64,000 bases of DNA from Gavia stellata (taxonomy: Eukaryota > Chordata > Aves > Gaviiformes > Gaviidae): the NCBI RefSeq assembly GCF_030936135.1, contig NC_082595.1:100109334-100173333 (forward strand), given 5' to 3'. Both the position numbers and the translations under genes were made by a program. This document shows, piece by piece, positions 1-14,030 of this stretch. The number at the start of each line of letters is the position of its first letter. Within the stretch, counting starts at the first letter, position 1. A model generated the notes under the pieces. That model did not search any database. It was not told the DNA's origin and saw only the letters and a program-made list of their open reading frames with translations.

Positions 1-2509
1 GCACTTCTCTCATTCTCGCAAGCTTAGGCCAGCACAGAACATCTTTGTTTTGCAGTTGTCAAGGCTCTAAGCAGTTGTTGGGGTCTCTGCACTCCGCACA
101 TTTGCCATCACTTATGGACAATATAAAATATATTGACAGCAACATGGGTATAATTCCCAGATGAGATTACGAAAGGTAATTTTTCAGGAAACGGAAGTGC
201 TGCGAATTGATGCTAGCGTAAGGATTTACAGGAAGAGAACACAAAAAAACAGACTTTCCTGTGGCAAACATCATTCTTTTCTTGTGATAAACTTATAACT
301 AGATGCTGCCAAAGGAGTTTGCAGGAATTACAGCTTGCATTCTCTGTACAGAATTAAGCTCATCCGAGAAGCTCATCCTCTACTTAATTGAAAATATGGG
401 AAAAGTGAGGATCTGTCTTAGCGTTTCTTCAGTACCATCCTCAGGCTCTAGTGTTTGACTTTTCAGTAGCAAGCCAATTTTTAATACAGAATGTGGACAT
501 GGTCAGATAAAATTTCAGTTGGAAGTGCAATTCTTCTTTGCATAACAGGTGCCCTGAAAATATGTAGTGTAAACCCCTCGAAACGAGATTGGAGTGCGTG
601 CCATTTTTTGTGTGTGACATGACTGAAAAAATGTGTACTTGTTTTTATATACGCTTTGAGAACTTCTTTGTAAAAAAATCTGATTTTTCAGGATAACATC
701 AAAGTTTTCTAACCCTGCTGAATTTCAAGAGCTTTAAGACATGTGCATTTAGACTTCCAAACCATATGTGAAAACCTGTTTCTAAAATACAGAGTTGCTA
801 TGTCCCCCGCATTTGTCTGTGCAATGGCACATGACCTGGCATCTCCATTTAACAAGTTTGTATTCTTTAAGTTATTTTTCTGAAGCTACATTTTTTCCTT
901 TTAGCTTTGTCCATATATTAATAAACACATTGCATCTTATACACAAGCAGAAATAACTACTCAAAATAAATTATCTACATGAAATCACATCATGGTTGAT
1001 TCAAAGCTTATTTTATTAGGTTTAAGGAATCAGTTTGGATAGAAAGTAATATTCTAAGTAAAAACTTCACCTTAAGCCAAGAGGGAGGCAAGGAAAGGGA
1101 AAGAGGAGGGCAAAGAGAGATACAGAAGTTTGTTACAATTTCTGTTTCATTTTACACTTCTGCCCGTTATCATTGAACAAGCAGGGCATGAGATTAAGGG
1201 TCAGAAAATCACGTTTAATCGCCAGTCCTGCCAACTTGCTGTTTTCTGCACATAGGCAAGCTACTTCAGCTTCAGCTGTTTCTTCTCATTTTTCCATCTA
1301 AATTATGAACACTACTCTCTTCAGCAGTGTTTGACACAGAATTAGTGCCGAGTCCCACTCAACAGCATCATGACATCCAGTGGGTCATGTACATGTTATT
1401 TAATGTTCAGTATGTAAAATTACACTGTGACCCTGTCCAAAAAAGGAAAGGTTCTTGTGCCAGTTATTCCCCACTGATAGATTGTACCTAAAATACAATT
1501 TCTCATGAGATGTCCCCATCAAAGCATCTAGCAATATAAATATGCAATAAAAATATGCAGCAAATTACCCTTTTTACCTCTCCTCCTCTTCCTCCCTTCC
1601 CTCCACCTCCACCTTGAGCTTAGTAGTAGAAACAGTCTCTTGCTTTCTACTCCTCAAACCTTTCCACTTTTTTTCAGATCACAGGTCATAAACACACATT
1701 TCTTTCCGGGCGGTTTTTTTCTTGTTATAGTGAATAACCTGACCAGTTGTAACAGGGGCATTCCTTCCTGACACCGTGATGAATCACAAGTCACTTAGAT
1801 ACAAATGAGACTGAGACAATTTAGGTGGGAGAATCCAGAGAACCTAATAGTTTATTTAATTTTGTAAAGAAAGCCAGTCCTTTTAGCATTTAAATAAAAC
1901 ATATTAGAAAAATCAATTAGCAACCAGTTTTGATTAAGTGTACCTGTAGAATGTGCTTTTATTTCCTTTGTGGGAAAAAACAAAAGCATTGACTACATTA
2001 CCAGTGAAGTATGTTGCTGAACTACTCAAAGAGTTAAAGTTGAGAGATATGGAGGTAGATTTCTTCAATATTATGGACTGAAATCCTAACTTCAGTAGAT
2101 CAAGGGGACAGTGGCATTTGTTTCAATGGCACTGAGATTTCCCCTTTGGTAGCAAACTCAGCAATTCTCTTTGCTTGCAAAGTGCTTGGATCAGGCCCCT
2201 AGGACATTGCACAGACCAAAGCATTTTCCTCTTCAGAAGCTTTTCAGAAAGCCCTAGAAATAAAAGCTATCTTTTGATTTGGATGTGTCTGTAGGGTGGA
2301 TTCCACCAGGGCAGGAAGGTCACCCCTTCCTTCCTGGAGCTCAGGGGGAATGCGAAAAAGAGGAACCCCTGAGCACATGCAAGTCTCCTTCAGTAGTGAA
2401 CCACATGCTTGTTGCTAAGTAAGCGTAATAATTATATTATACCCATGTGCAGCTTTTTATATCTGAATTAACTGAATAGTATTGACATATTATTCAATTA
2501 ATTTTGCTG

Positions 2510-2528
2510 TATATATATATATATATAA
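2510..2528. repeat. TA microsatellite
   Basis: About nine uninterrupted AT units in AT-rich intergenic DNA. Confidence 0.95.
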
Positions 2529-5500
2529 CATTTTAATTTCTTGCACTAGATTTCCTGAGTTCCAGTATTTTATGTTGAACAGTTATTTGTTGCAACACAG
2601 AAACAATGTCTGCACCAGTAAATTAAATGTGGCCTATATTGTTCTCTGTCATTGAGGTCAAATGACACAGTAAAACCTGCATCGAGAACGTTGCACTCAG
2701 CGTGAATGCCCAAATGCAAGACATTCACCCAAAGTGCCTACTGGAAATGAACCATTTCTGAGGCATTTGGGGTAGGGAGGTTGACCCCAGCTAAAGACGG
2801 ACAAAGGTCTTCCTAACAATTTAACAGCGCAGATGAAGATGAAGTTCCAGTCCCCAGGGATGTTCAGTGGAGCTATTCAATGTACAGCAATATACAACAC
2901 AGCTGAACAGCTGCAGGAGAAGACTCAGAGCACACCCCCAGTGAGGCCATCCAGCAATACTCTTGCCTATGTTCTCTGCCATTACCTGCAGGATTTGAAA
3001 GTGCTAGCACACGTGGAGGAGGATAATAGAGTACTTATGATAGATGCACCACTAAAGCCAGTCAAATGACTAATTTAAGTGGTTCTATGATGGAATAAGG
3101 AGTTGACAGTTGATCTCTGACTGTAGGATGGGATGCGGTGTATTTAACACTCAGAGCTAATTTCATAGCTGAACCAAGCAGGTGCAAATCCTCTGCAGTT
3201 CTCTCTTCTGAGCTAATTCCCTGACCCTTGACTAGTAAGAGTTGGTGGAAATTAGACAAGCTTAGACCATCAACACAAACTGAAAACGTATTCTAGTCTC
3301 CAGTCATGTGAATCAGCATCTTATCTACATTTCCTGCCTTGTACGAGTACTGGTATTTAGTTACCACAGTGACTTCAGAGTGTCAGTATATTTCACAATT
3401 CAATTAGTCATTCCCAAGTGAAGTATTGTAATTGATTCTTTTTTGGTCTCCACTGGTGATAAAGGTAATGGATGTTTTTGTCAAGCAAATGGACTTCCTC
3501 TAAATATCTGCTTCTCCATGTCACTGCCTCTGAAGTAAATGGTGAAGTGTATTTCTATAAATAGACAAGTAGCTAGCAAGAGGGAAAAAAAAAAAGAGAA
3601 GGGGAAAAAAGAGGGGAGAACCATATATTTCCTGACAATGCAACTTTCGTGATGGTTTAATTACCACAAACGTACATTCTTGAACCACTCTTATCTTAGG
3701 GAGCATTGCAGGAAGCAGAGAATAATTTGGATGTTAACAGATACTGCTTAAAATACAAAAGGAAAATGAATCAAATGCCCCCATGCAGTGTCAGTGGTTT
3801 CAATTTGGGGGAACTGATGTTCTCAGAAAAAGCTGAAGTAGCACCTCGGTACTAAGAGATGTGGCTTACAGCAAGAATTGATATACCATTTTCCAGCAGC
3901 TGGTCTGCACTTGAAAAACAGTGCAAGCAAAGACTGAGAAAAGCAGTCAGCTGCATTTGTCACAACTCTACAAGTCCTCAGTTATGGATATTGTTAACTG
4001 AATACAGTTTCCGTGCATGCAGTGAAGGGCAACATGCCAAAAGCAGGGGTAGAGTTACCTCAAAAACCACCCTGAATGCCAGGTTTTAGGGCCTTCGTCG
4101 TCGTAACGTTTCCTTTTGCCACCTAGAAAAGACTTGCTGACCTAAGAAACATCCTGAATCACATTAAAATCCCATCACATTCAAACTCTCTGGGAAGAAT
4201 TTTTTCCTCACGGAAACCAAAGCTGCTGATTCCTTGGCTTTTTGCCAGCGCTGCAATGTAATGGAACAGAAATGCCTGGCATTTTGCCAAGACCACGCAC
4301 ATGATTTTGGGAGGTACACGAGTAGTCATCGGAGGTAGAAAAATATTATCGTTTATCTGTCAGTAGTGGTTCTTTCCTTCTTGACATTCACATGAAGATG
4401 TTAAAAGGAAAAATTCTGGTATTCTGAGCTTTTCAGAAAATTAGAAGAGGTATATCCCTGGATAGCTCATGAAGGATTCCTGGTGGGCTACTGTGGTAGC
4501 TCTTGTTCCACCTTTCCATTTAGCTGATTTTATGAAAGAAGAGCATGAATCACACACAATAGACTATGTTCCACTATATTCACTAATCTTGTCAGATCTA
4601 TACATTAAATCAAGGACTTCTAGAACTGTACATAGAGAAGTCTTTCAGAAAAATCTGATGATGCTTTCCCCAAATTGTGTTAAAGCCCTCCATGCTCTTG
4701 CCCTTGGGTGACCGTACAAAAATGTGACTGAGGCCTTTGCATATCCCAAGGCATATTTTCAAAAGCAAAAGGATATTAATCTGCAACCAAAATTGTTTGG
4801 GGATAGACAGTCTTCTGAAATTCATTGGCAATCTCAGTATGTTATAGTTTTTCTTCTATAGTCTCTCTCCCAATCTAGAGTGGTTCTGTCAAGCACTTGT
4901 AAAATACTGCAGAATTTTACATTAAAGATGGATAAGGAGGTCCTAACATAGAATTTTGGTAATGATTAGGAAAGTAATCTGATTCAAAAAGCCTTATATG
5001 CTAATATAAAATAAGATTTATTATAATTAGAGATGTAAAGGATTGATTAGATTAAGTTGTCCCATGATACCATAAGGGTAAGATATAACTTCCAAAAAAG
5101 CATTAACTCTTGTGTTTCCATTTCCTTGTAGCTTATGTTAAGTGCCTGAGCATTTGGAGGCTTTTAAGAACCTACTAGTTAAGGTAGCGCATCTGTTACG
5201 AAGCTAAGGATGATAGCTTAAAGGTTTCCCTTCTTCCACAGGTAGAGAGCACTACAAATTAAACATGAAGGGCCAGCTAACATCTCTGTGACCACATGGT
5301 CATCATGTGGGACTGTATTTCATTGTCCATTCTTAGCAAAGCAAATGCAGAGTTCCCATCCAGGGTGGAAACAGGCTGACTTCACTGGCATCTCGCCCAT
5401 TTGAGTTGGTGTTAGAACTGCCCTGAATTGACAAAACAGATTTTCTCTTTAGAAATACTTTTCTTTTCTAGTATGCTAAGCTTCACAAGACTTCTGTGTG

Positions 5501-7622
5501 TCAGCATTTCATCCCCTGCTGGTAGAGGAGGTGGGCATAGAGAAAGTATGGCAACTTGTTTGGCTCTTCTTAAGAGCACAACTGCCTCCCTCGCATTTTC
5601 TATTTAGTGAAAATAAAATAAAGTTATTTTAAGTCCACATCCTTAGCTGGTGTTTCGTTAATATGATCTTATTGTTTTTGACGGCTGCTGATGCCAGTTT
5701 ATTCCAAACGAGGACTGAGCTGTCATCAAAAAAATCACTTAACTCCCAGATCTCCTTTCTCAATTGGATATTATGTTCTGCTTTATGTTATGTTCATGAT
5801 AGATTACAGTCCATATATTTTGAATAAGATTTTGTAACACATTTTCAGCCATGTTCAAGTTTAGATATCAGATCTAATCTACTTATCTAGACCTCCCCTG
5901 TATTGGTAAAACATATAGGCATTGCCAAAGAGTGCCTATAAAATGTCCTAAAAAATAGCTGGCATAAATGTCTCTTCAGAGGTGCCTGCCTTTCTCTGTA
6001 GAGGGTGATCTTCTAGGCAATTCACAAAGACAGGAAAAATCTGGGGTTTATAGAGGCAGGAAAAACACTTTACTGATAAAAGGAGGTTGTACCAAGCTTG
6101 TTCAGATGACTGGAGTTAGTTTAGGGATGAAACGCATTTTTTCCAAAACTGGCTCACTGGCTCCATTAGCCACCATTGGGAAACTGGAGGTGGTCTTTTT
6201 GGGAAAAGATGACAAATATAGCAAGACATTTTTTTCCCTTCATAAATGTAAGAGGGCTCTCTGTGAAACCTTCACTGATACACAGCTGCATTGTGATAGC
6301 TCAAAGTGCTCAGAGATTGGAAAGGGAGTGGATGTGGAGGAACAGCGCAGCACAGCACTAGCGCTGAAATGGCACAAGATGAGTTCACCAAGCAAAGTCA
6401 GGGACCTCATACATCTGTTTCTCAGAGCTCAGCGGGACAGCTGTGATGGAGAGAGATTAGCTCAAATGAAATGGAAAATGAAAAGTCTAGTGAAATTGCC
6501 ACAAATAAGGGAAAGAGCAGTTCCTGGAGAGACAAGCAGCTCCATCTGCAGCAGAGCTAATGAAGCTTGGGGTTTTTTATGGATTTGTGTCTTGTGGTTG
6601 GATTCTCTGGTGTGAGTACCACTTAAAACTTTTCCTGTGGTTGGGGCAGCCATAATAGCTGTCTTCTGTGTGAATTCTCCAGTGGGTGGAGAGCATGCTG
6701 CACCCTTGTGATCAGGGAAGGTCTGACTCGATTAGACCACTAATGACATCTCTCTTTCCTGCTCAGCCACCTATTCCTACAAAACTGGATATTTAATTCC
6801 TGCTAACTTCTGTTATACTGGGTTGAAACTAGTTAAGTGATTCAGAAGTTATTGGGATGTAGATGGAAATGATGGGCAGACCTATCTGCACCGATTCCTG
6901 CACATGCACAAATGCAGTGTCATCTCATAAAGCTCACTCTGCTGGGAGCATCATATGGTGCTAATGTATGTATATGGACCTGTGATATTATCTCCTAGGT
7001 AATGTTGGCTTGTGAGTTAAATAATAAAAGCTGAAACATGCCTTCTGTCAAGATGATGATGTTCACTAAGATGACAGTGAGTACAGAAGTGTTCTTGAAG
7101 ACACATGCCTTTTAGTTTAACAAGAGTTAATACAGGCTAGCAGGTAGATCACTCTGGGGGACAAAGGCAATGTGAAATCTAACTTTATGGGTAATTTTGG
7201 GAAAGCGACTTTAGCTACAACTTTTCCTGTTTGTAAGAGGAAAATAGTGATCATTCCATCCACATTGTTTTCCTCTTCATTAATTTCACATCACATTTTC
7301 ATGGACTGATACCCCTTAAGCTGGGGAATGCTCACCTTTTACAATGATGATGGCGATGACTGTTGATTGTTGGGTATCCCACTTGTGTGACCAGGGAGCA
7401 GCTGTTTCAGGAGACAGCACTTTCATTTTTAGGAAGTAGAAGTCACCTTCAAGAGAAAATCCACAGCTCTAAAGTAAAGATCTGTAAAATTTGAATGTAT
7501 TTTCTTGACACTCAGTTCTTCTTGGCACTGAAACAAATGGACCAATTCTCTGAGCTTCTTACTTAACTCCTATTTTTAGTAAACTTTAAAAGCAACAATA
7601 AAATAGAAAAGATGGTCTTATA

Positions 7623-7745
7623 TTTGGCACTACCCTGGCTTCATTTCCTGGCTTGGTCACAGCCTTTCTGTGTGACTTGAAATCTTGTATCATTTTTCAC
7701 GCTGTAAAATTCTTCACTGTCTAACAGGGTCATTGTAAACTATTA
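7623..7745 (+). mobile_element. Possible MIR-like SINE fragment
   Basis: GGCTTGGTCACAGCCTTTCT, GTGTGACTTGAAATCTTG, then CACGCTGTAAAATTCTTCAC and AACAGGGTCATTGTAAAC can be aligned loosely to the MIR core and 3' half (TGTGTGACCTTGGGCAAG, CTGTAAAATGGGG, ACAGGGTTGTTGTGAGG). Divergence is high and a chance match is possible. Confidence 0.35.
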
Positions 7746-10700
7746 CTCCTTTCTCTTTTTAGGTATAAAAGTACTAAAGCATAAAAGTCTATATATATCC
7801 ACATAAACATTAAGTTAAGATTAATACAGTTCCAGAGCTACTTAGTTCCAGAGTAACTTAGTAACAGAGATAGGATAAAAAACTGATTTCAGAAAAAAGG
7901 CTAACGTTTTATAGACTACAGAAAACTATTTGAAGAATTCTCATTTTGTTCCATAATTTTAACAAAAACAAAAAAAAACCCCAAACTTCTTTTTTTTTCC
8001 CCAAATCTTCCCCCAACTAGAGATTTAAACAGTAAACAGAACACTTTTGTTAGGGCAATTATTCCACATTGTGTCCTATGAGTATATTAACTATAATGCA
8101 TTGCTCCAGAACCGTTGGCCCAGATTCATTGCTGTGGATTTTGGTGTAATAGGAGTCTCAGAATAAGACCATTTCTATGATCCAGACAAAATGGTGATCC
8201 CATCTGCTTGCTGTCAGAGCTGGAACATAGACTAAAACCAACTCTTCCCAGATGTCAGCAGAGAATTGCTATATATTTGTGGATCTTATTCTTGAGAAAT
8301 GTTATGCCAAGAACACCCCCACCTGGTCAAGGAAAGAAATGGAGTCAGAGAAAGATTACCACATCTGAAATATATTGCACAAAAGACTACTATTCTGTGC
8401 TTATTTTTGGAAAACTGCTGTCCATGAATGTCAGTATGAATGAAATTCTACAGGTTGTGGAGGGAGAAAAAAATATTATAAATAACAATTTTTAACGTTT
8501 TGGTATTGTTCATTGAAAATTTGTCACACAATCCATGTATTTCAGATTGTAGTGTAAATACTCAAGCTAGCTTGCCTGGCATCAGCAGTCAGGCCTCTAT
8601 ATCAGCCTAAGCACAAACTAATTTCATTTGTTAGTACTGAAATGCACCAGTTTTCTTAAATAATAATCCTAGCGCTAGATATGGAATTCCTGTGCTTATA
8701 GGAACTATACCATATTGTACACATTTATTATTGAATTCTGAACATATGGTTGTTTATGTTGCCATTTTTTAATTCACAATGAAATCTTATTTTCCAGAAT
8801 CTAACAAAACCCACAATATACACAAACTGTTTCAATCCTCACTGAAATTCCCTATGAGTTTTCCAGTGTTACTTTGGTGATGCTTGGACTGTGGCTTGGT
8901 CAGATCCCACTGGAAAGTGAAAGCCAACAGCCTGTTATAGAATTGAAAAAATAATGGGAATGAAGCATAAGACCAGACTTACAACCTCATAGAGGATTCA
9001 TATAATAATTTTTCTATCACTCCTTTCAAAAGAACTTCTTCGAAGTTACAGCTGGGTAAAGTGATGGTGTTCCTACCCTGTCTCCTGAGAAATGAGCCCA
9101 GGAACATTCACTGAAAGAATTTTGTGAATTTTAGCACATGGGTATTTTTTCATTTGTTTCTTTTTTTTTTAGCAAGATTTGTACAGTGTTGAACACTCAC
9201 AAAGAGCAGACACCTACATACAGCAGTGCACAAAACACAGCATCAACACAAACATTTTTCCTGCAGACACTCTCAACTTTCCAAGAAGAGCAGAAAAGAA
9301 AATGAAGGAGGCCTACTTTATTTACTGTAGACAATCAACTTATAATCATCCCTAATTAGACTTCCACCAAGATGCTGGGTTCCGGTCCAGAAGTTCTTTA
9401 TGAGTCTATGTAGCCATTGATTTCAAGGGGAGTTTTATCTGAGTCAGTATTTTGAATGAGGTCATGAGGAGTGAGCCTCGAGGAAGCAAACTGAGCCTCA
9501 CCCTTGTGCAGGTGTGTGGGTGAAGTTGCAAGGAGCTTCTCCAGTCTCTGTAATCTTTCTGGTCTCCTGTAGGGAAAAGGCTGTATTTTTAGTGTGGTAC
9601 TACAGGAATTTAGAAGCATCCAGACAGAGTTAAATGTGCTTCAGAAAGGGAAAAGATCCCAGTAAAAACAAGAAAAAAAAATGTAGGGAAAAAGAGTCTA
9701 CAGTAAAGTTCAGGAACAGCAAAGCTTTAGAAATACGAAATGAGGGGTTGAACTTGACACTGAGTTTCTGGGGGGAAAAAAAAAAGAGGCTTGTGGCAGG
9801 GGACTGGGAGGAAAATGTGAGCAGGATGTGAAGAGCAATGCAGGTGAGGAGCTGAAGCTGGACCCAGAATCAGAGGTCAAACCAGCCACCTGGGAGGGGG
9901 CTTTGGGAGGTCTCTGGTCAAGCCTCCTGCTCAGGCACAAAAAAGAAACTTGGCCTGAGAGCTGGTGGGTCTGTAAAAGTGCGGAGAATGAAATGAGAAA
10001 AAGGAATGACTTTGTGGAGAGAATGGGGTGACATGTTGTGCTGCTGTGGGAAGACAAGGACTGAGATGCTCTAGAAGGCACAACCCCCCCGCCAAATTTA
10101 AAGCCTCATGGCATGTGGGTAATTGGATTACTTAAAGTAAATCACCTCCATAACATGAACAAAATCATATACTTTTCTCCAAAGTGATGTATTAGTTTTC
10201 TGAAACAGCTGAAGAATTTTGGACAAAATTTTCTACGCACATGTACAGAATTCCACACAAAGCAGATGCTTGGCTTAAGAAATAATAGCCCAGAAAATAA
10301 GGGAAATTCTAAACAACTGAAAATGGATTCCTGTATGCAGCAATGCCTTTAACTTTAAGAAGATACAAGTCCCTCTCTAAGTTTTTAAAATATGAATTGA
10401 AAGATTTAGCAGACTGTGTGCATGTAACAGTAGGTAGATGATGAAGTCCAGTAAATGCAATTGTAGCAATCAATAGGTATGTATTGGCTTTGTAATTACT
10501 TTTCTATTAAAGCTAAATTAGCTAAGGTATATTTCAGGCATTTGTTATAATTTAAAGGATTGCCGATAATTCTTATCTTATTGAAAAAAAGATTACTCCT
10601 TATTGGAAAGACCATAAAGCAAACCTGAAAATCTTTATCTACGGAGTTTGTCTCACAGCCCATGGTGACAGCAATAAAACATCTCATGGACTGCTCACTG

Positions 10701-13390
10701 CTGCTGCGCAGAACTGAGGACTATTAAAAGTAGTAGGTATTGATAATTTTCTGTCCTGACACACCCTGACACATGTTTTAATGTTGGCATTGCTCTTGGA
10801 TCATGTCTCACTCCTTCAGGACATGTCAGTTCAACACCCAGCTGACCTATCTGGCATTCCTGGCATACCTTTAGTCAAGCATCATGAGCTGACATCCATA
10901 AAAAGCTACTTTAGCTGACAGAAAGGGTACAATACCCTTGTTTTAAATGCCTGCTTTTTAAAATCTGCTTCATAAAACTTATTTTTGCCTGGGCCACCCA
11001 GCTCTGTTGTTCCTTTATGCTGTAGGGAGCAGCTTGCATCTTCCCCCCCCTTGCCATTACCAGCCTGAGGGGCGAGAAGGCAGTGGTTAAATCTCTCACA
11101 AACCAAATGTTGACTCCCACAAATCACCTGGGGGGTGAAGAGTCTGCCTTTGCTCATGTCCCTCTTAAGTATTCTGTGCGTGCTACAGTTCCTCTCCTAT
11201 GCGGCCCAGGCAGTTTTCTCAGGATTATGTGATTTATGTTCTGCATAAGTCTATGTGGATCCATACCTCTCAACAGGACTGATTTTTACAGATTTACTGC
11301 ACTACTACCAGAGGCCAGCGTAAGATTTGAATTTTTTTCTTACTTAGATGTGATTCACAACAGAGTCTCAAGGGCAGAACATCCCCCATCTGCTGGAGGC
11401 TCAAACTCCTGGGAAAATCATACCTGTCCAAGGTGGAAGGTCCTTCCCAAGGCATAATCATTGCCCGACTTTTTAAAGGAGCTAAAAAAAATTGAGGGCT
11501 CTGACACATGATTGAGTTATTGAATATTAATGCATCAGCTGAACCACAGCAGCTCACTGCATACTTAATCGTAGCCCATTGCTACCGCCAAGGATAACAT
11601 AAATGTATTACCTTTTTCACTGAGGTCTGGTGTGACTCATTTTGTCTACATTTACTACAAACTAAAAGCACGCACACACAGAGCCAGATACTGCCACTCA
11701 GCTGACATGTGGTAACTCATGAAACCATGGTCACAGGGGATATAGGGAAATCAGTAGTCAGGTTCATCATAGTTGCTCATGCACTTCTGAAATGTCATGT
11801 CAAATGTCAGTACGGTAGAAAAAGCATTAGCAAATATCTCCTGACTTAAAAAAGACATCCTTCAATTGTCAGGAGAACAGCCACAACGATATGCTGGGCA
11901 CTACCTTGACTTTGCCTATGCAGTGGCTCTGTTCCCACCCTAGGAGCTTGTACCTCACCCCTAAAGAGCTTGTTTCTCACCAGAACTACTTTGCATGCTC
12001 TTGACAAGAGGATGAAGAGATTGTTTGCAGACCAGTGCAGCCCCATCTCAGTAAAATGTCTCAATCTGGTTCTCTCCTATTCAGTTTGCAGCACAGCTTA
12101 GTTCTTATATAATATTTTTTAGGTTTATGCACACAAACAAGCCTTGTAGGTTGTTGAGAAAAGTGGTCTTTCTGGATTTTGAAGGTGGTTTGGTTTTGTT
12201 GGGGTTTTTTTTGCTACTGCAGAAAATGGCGCATGGGGTCTATCTATCTTCTATCCACAAGAAATGTTTCGCTTATAGATAATACCAGCGAGTTGGGGCG
12301 AGGCATAAGAGCACTAGTAGGTAATTGGTTTTTTGGGTGATCTCAAGGGGCAGAAGCCACTAACACTCTTAAAATGGTATTCCTAAGGAAACCAGGTAAA
12401 TACGCTATGCTACAGTGATCATCGAAAGCTTATGAACACAAATGCTAGGACAGGGGAAGTTTCTATGGGTCACCAGGTGTTGCAGTGCAAGACATGCTGG
12501 ATTGTTACTTTCAAAACTCCTTCCCTGAAATATATGCTTCAAGTGCGGCACTTCAACATGACTTAGAGTTGTTTATATTTGTTCCTATTTTGATATTGTG
12601 CAGCTTATTTACTGCAATTCAGCCTCAGTATTCTAAGGGAACTGAGTATTTTTATGGGCCTGCACCCAAGAAAGATAAAATCTCATCTTGAGCTTAATTC
12701 AAGCTAGCAGCATGCAAAAAATACAACAGTACAGTGCATGTGTGTCTGTGATGCTTGTGCATCTCGATCTCCTGTGCCCTAATCCCAAAAATTTTCTTTG
12801 GTAGTGTTAGTTTGCACTGAGATAACTCACAGTGTAGAAATGTCTTTGCAAGTCCATTCTTCCCCACTTTGTGTAAAAACTGATTAAAACCAAATCATAT
12901 TCCCTTATTATATCTGCATTGCTAGCATTCTGTCAACCTTATTGACGGTTTCCCATTAAAATCTGAATTTTCCAATAACTTCTAAATGGACATTCTAAGG
13001 TGGGATTTCAAAAAGCATGTCATTAAGTGAGTTTTGCACAAACTCAAGTCACTGGAAAAACTCAAGAAAGAGTATAGTTATGGCAAAGCTAGCAGATTTT
13101 CAGAACCAAAAAATAAAATAAAATTAAAAAAATCACTAACCAAGAACTCCTTTGCCATTGTTACTGCAAAATGACTTCATGAAGTGAGGCAGGACCACTC
13201 TATTTTGACTGGTGAGAAATAATATTGAGAGGCTAATGAGAATGTGAAAAATACATTTGATTCTTTTCATACCTTTTAAATTCCAGTTCTGTTACTATAC
13301 CATACTGGTGATATGCAGGAGTAATATCTATTGAAAACATGATTTTATTTTCTTTCCAGATCTCTTAGCCCTCTGAGAGCTATATGCATT

Positions 13391-13439
13391 TCACAGAATC
13401 ACTAAGGTTGGAAAAGACCTGTAAGATCATCAAGTCCAA
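13391..13439 (-). repeat. CR1 3'-end fragment, left arm of a perfect inverted repeat
   Basis: These 49 bases are the exact reverse complement of 13947-13995. The sequence (CAGAATCACTAAGGTTGG and onward) is the 3'-terminal region of a CR1 LINE in minus orientation. Outside the 49 bases the two copies do not match. See the matching right arm and the finding on this palindrome. Confidence 0.85.
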
Positions 13440-13889
13440 GATCTTTCCATGCAAGATAGTTCAAGACCTTATATGAAGGCATGATTTTTTCAAATAGCAT
13501 TTACTTTTTGTACATTGTTATATCAAAGGACTTTTTGCAGCTTCACTTTCTGTCCCTTGCTTATGCATGTTTCTTGGAGCCGTGGATCCCAGGAGCGCAA
13601 AGGAGCCCCGCAATGGTCATGCCTGACAGGCAGTTTTGAGGATCTGTCTCTAGTGGTTGCTTCTAGGCAGAAACACTGACCCACAACATAACGGTGTCAT
13701 GCCCACCACCTTTACACCTCATCAGGGATGTCTAGCTCCCTCCATGAACTACATATGGAATAGAAATGCACGGTTTTCCTGAGATCAGAGGGCCTAAAAT
13801 CCTGTGCCCCCTTTTTTCTTTTTTTCTCTTTTTCACTAGAGGGTATCTATACTTAGAAATTAAACCATGCCAAAGCCTGTTCCTTGGGC

Positions 13890-14000
13890 TCCCAGGTCAA
13901 CCATGAGGGACATGGTTTAGGGGGCATGGTGGTGTTGGGTTGATGGTTGGACTTGATGATCTTACAGGTCTTTTCCAACCTTAGTGATTCTGTGATACTG
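13890..14000 (+). mobile_element. CR1 LINE 3'-end fragment, with right arm of the inverted repeat
   Basis: GACATGGTTTAGGGGGCATG followed by GGTTGGACTTGATGATCTT and TTCCAACC...GATTCTGTGAT is the 3' UTR and end of an avian CR1 in plus orientation. The terminal ATTCTGTG-like octamer is typical of CR1. Positions 13947-13995 form the right arm of the 49-bp perfect inverted repeat. Confidence 0.8.
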
Positions 14001-14030
14001 TGAACCATCTCCACAGTACTAAGCTCTTAG

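Larger units (their letters stand above)
1..13390. other. Gene-free intergenic DNA
   Basis: AT-rich sequence with scattered short ORFs and no recognisable exon, RNA gene or recent transposon. It contains the TA microsatellite, a possible MIR fragment and a purine-rich stretch (about 9650-10080, responsible for a Ser-rich minus ORF). It also has one 215-codon ORF at 5968-6615 that I cannot explain and do not call a gene. Confidence 0.6.

Noticed and set aside
2833..3069. 78-codon plus ORF as a small gene
   Set aside because: No recognisable motif, no splice or promoter context; similar ORFs are scattered throughout the desert by chance.
9710..10081. Ser-rich 123-codon minus ORF
   Set aside because: It arises from a purine-rich plus strand and has no recognisable motif; frames on both strands are open.
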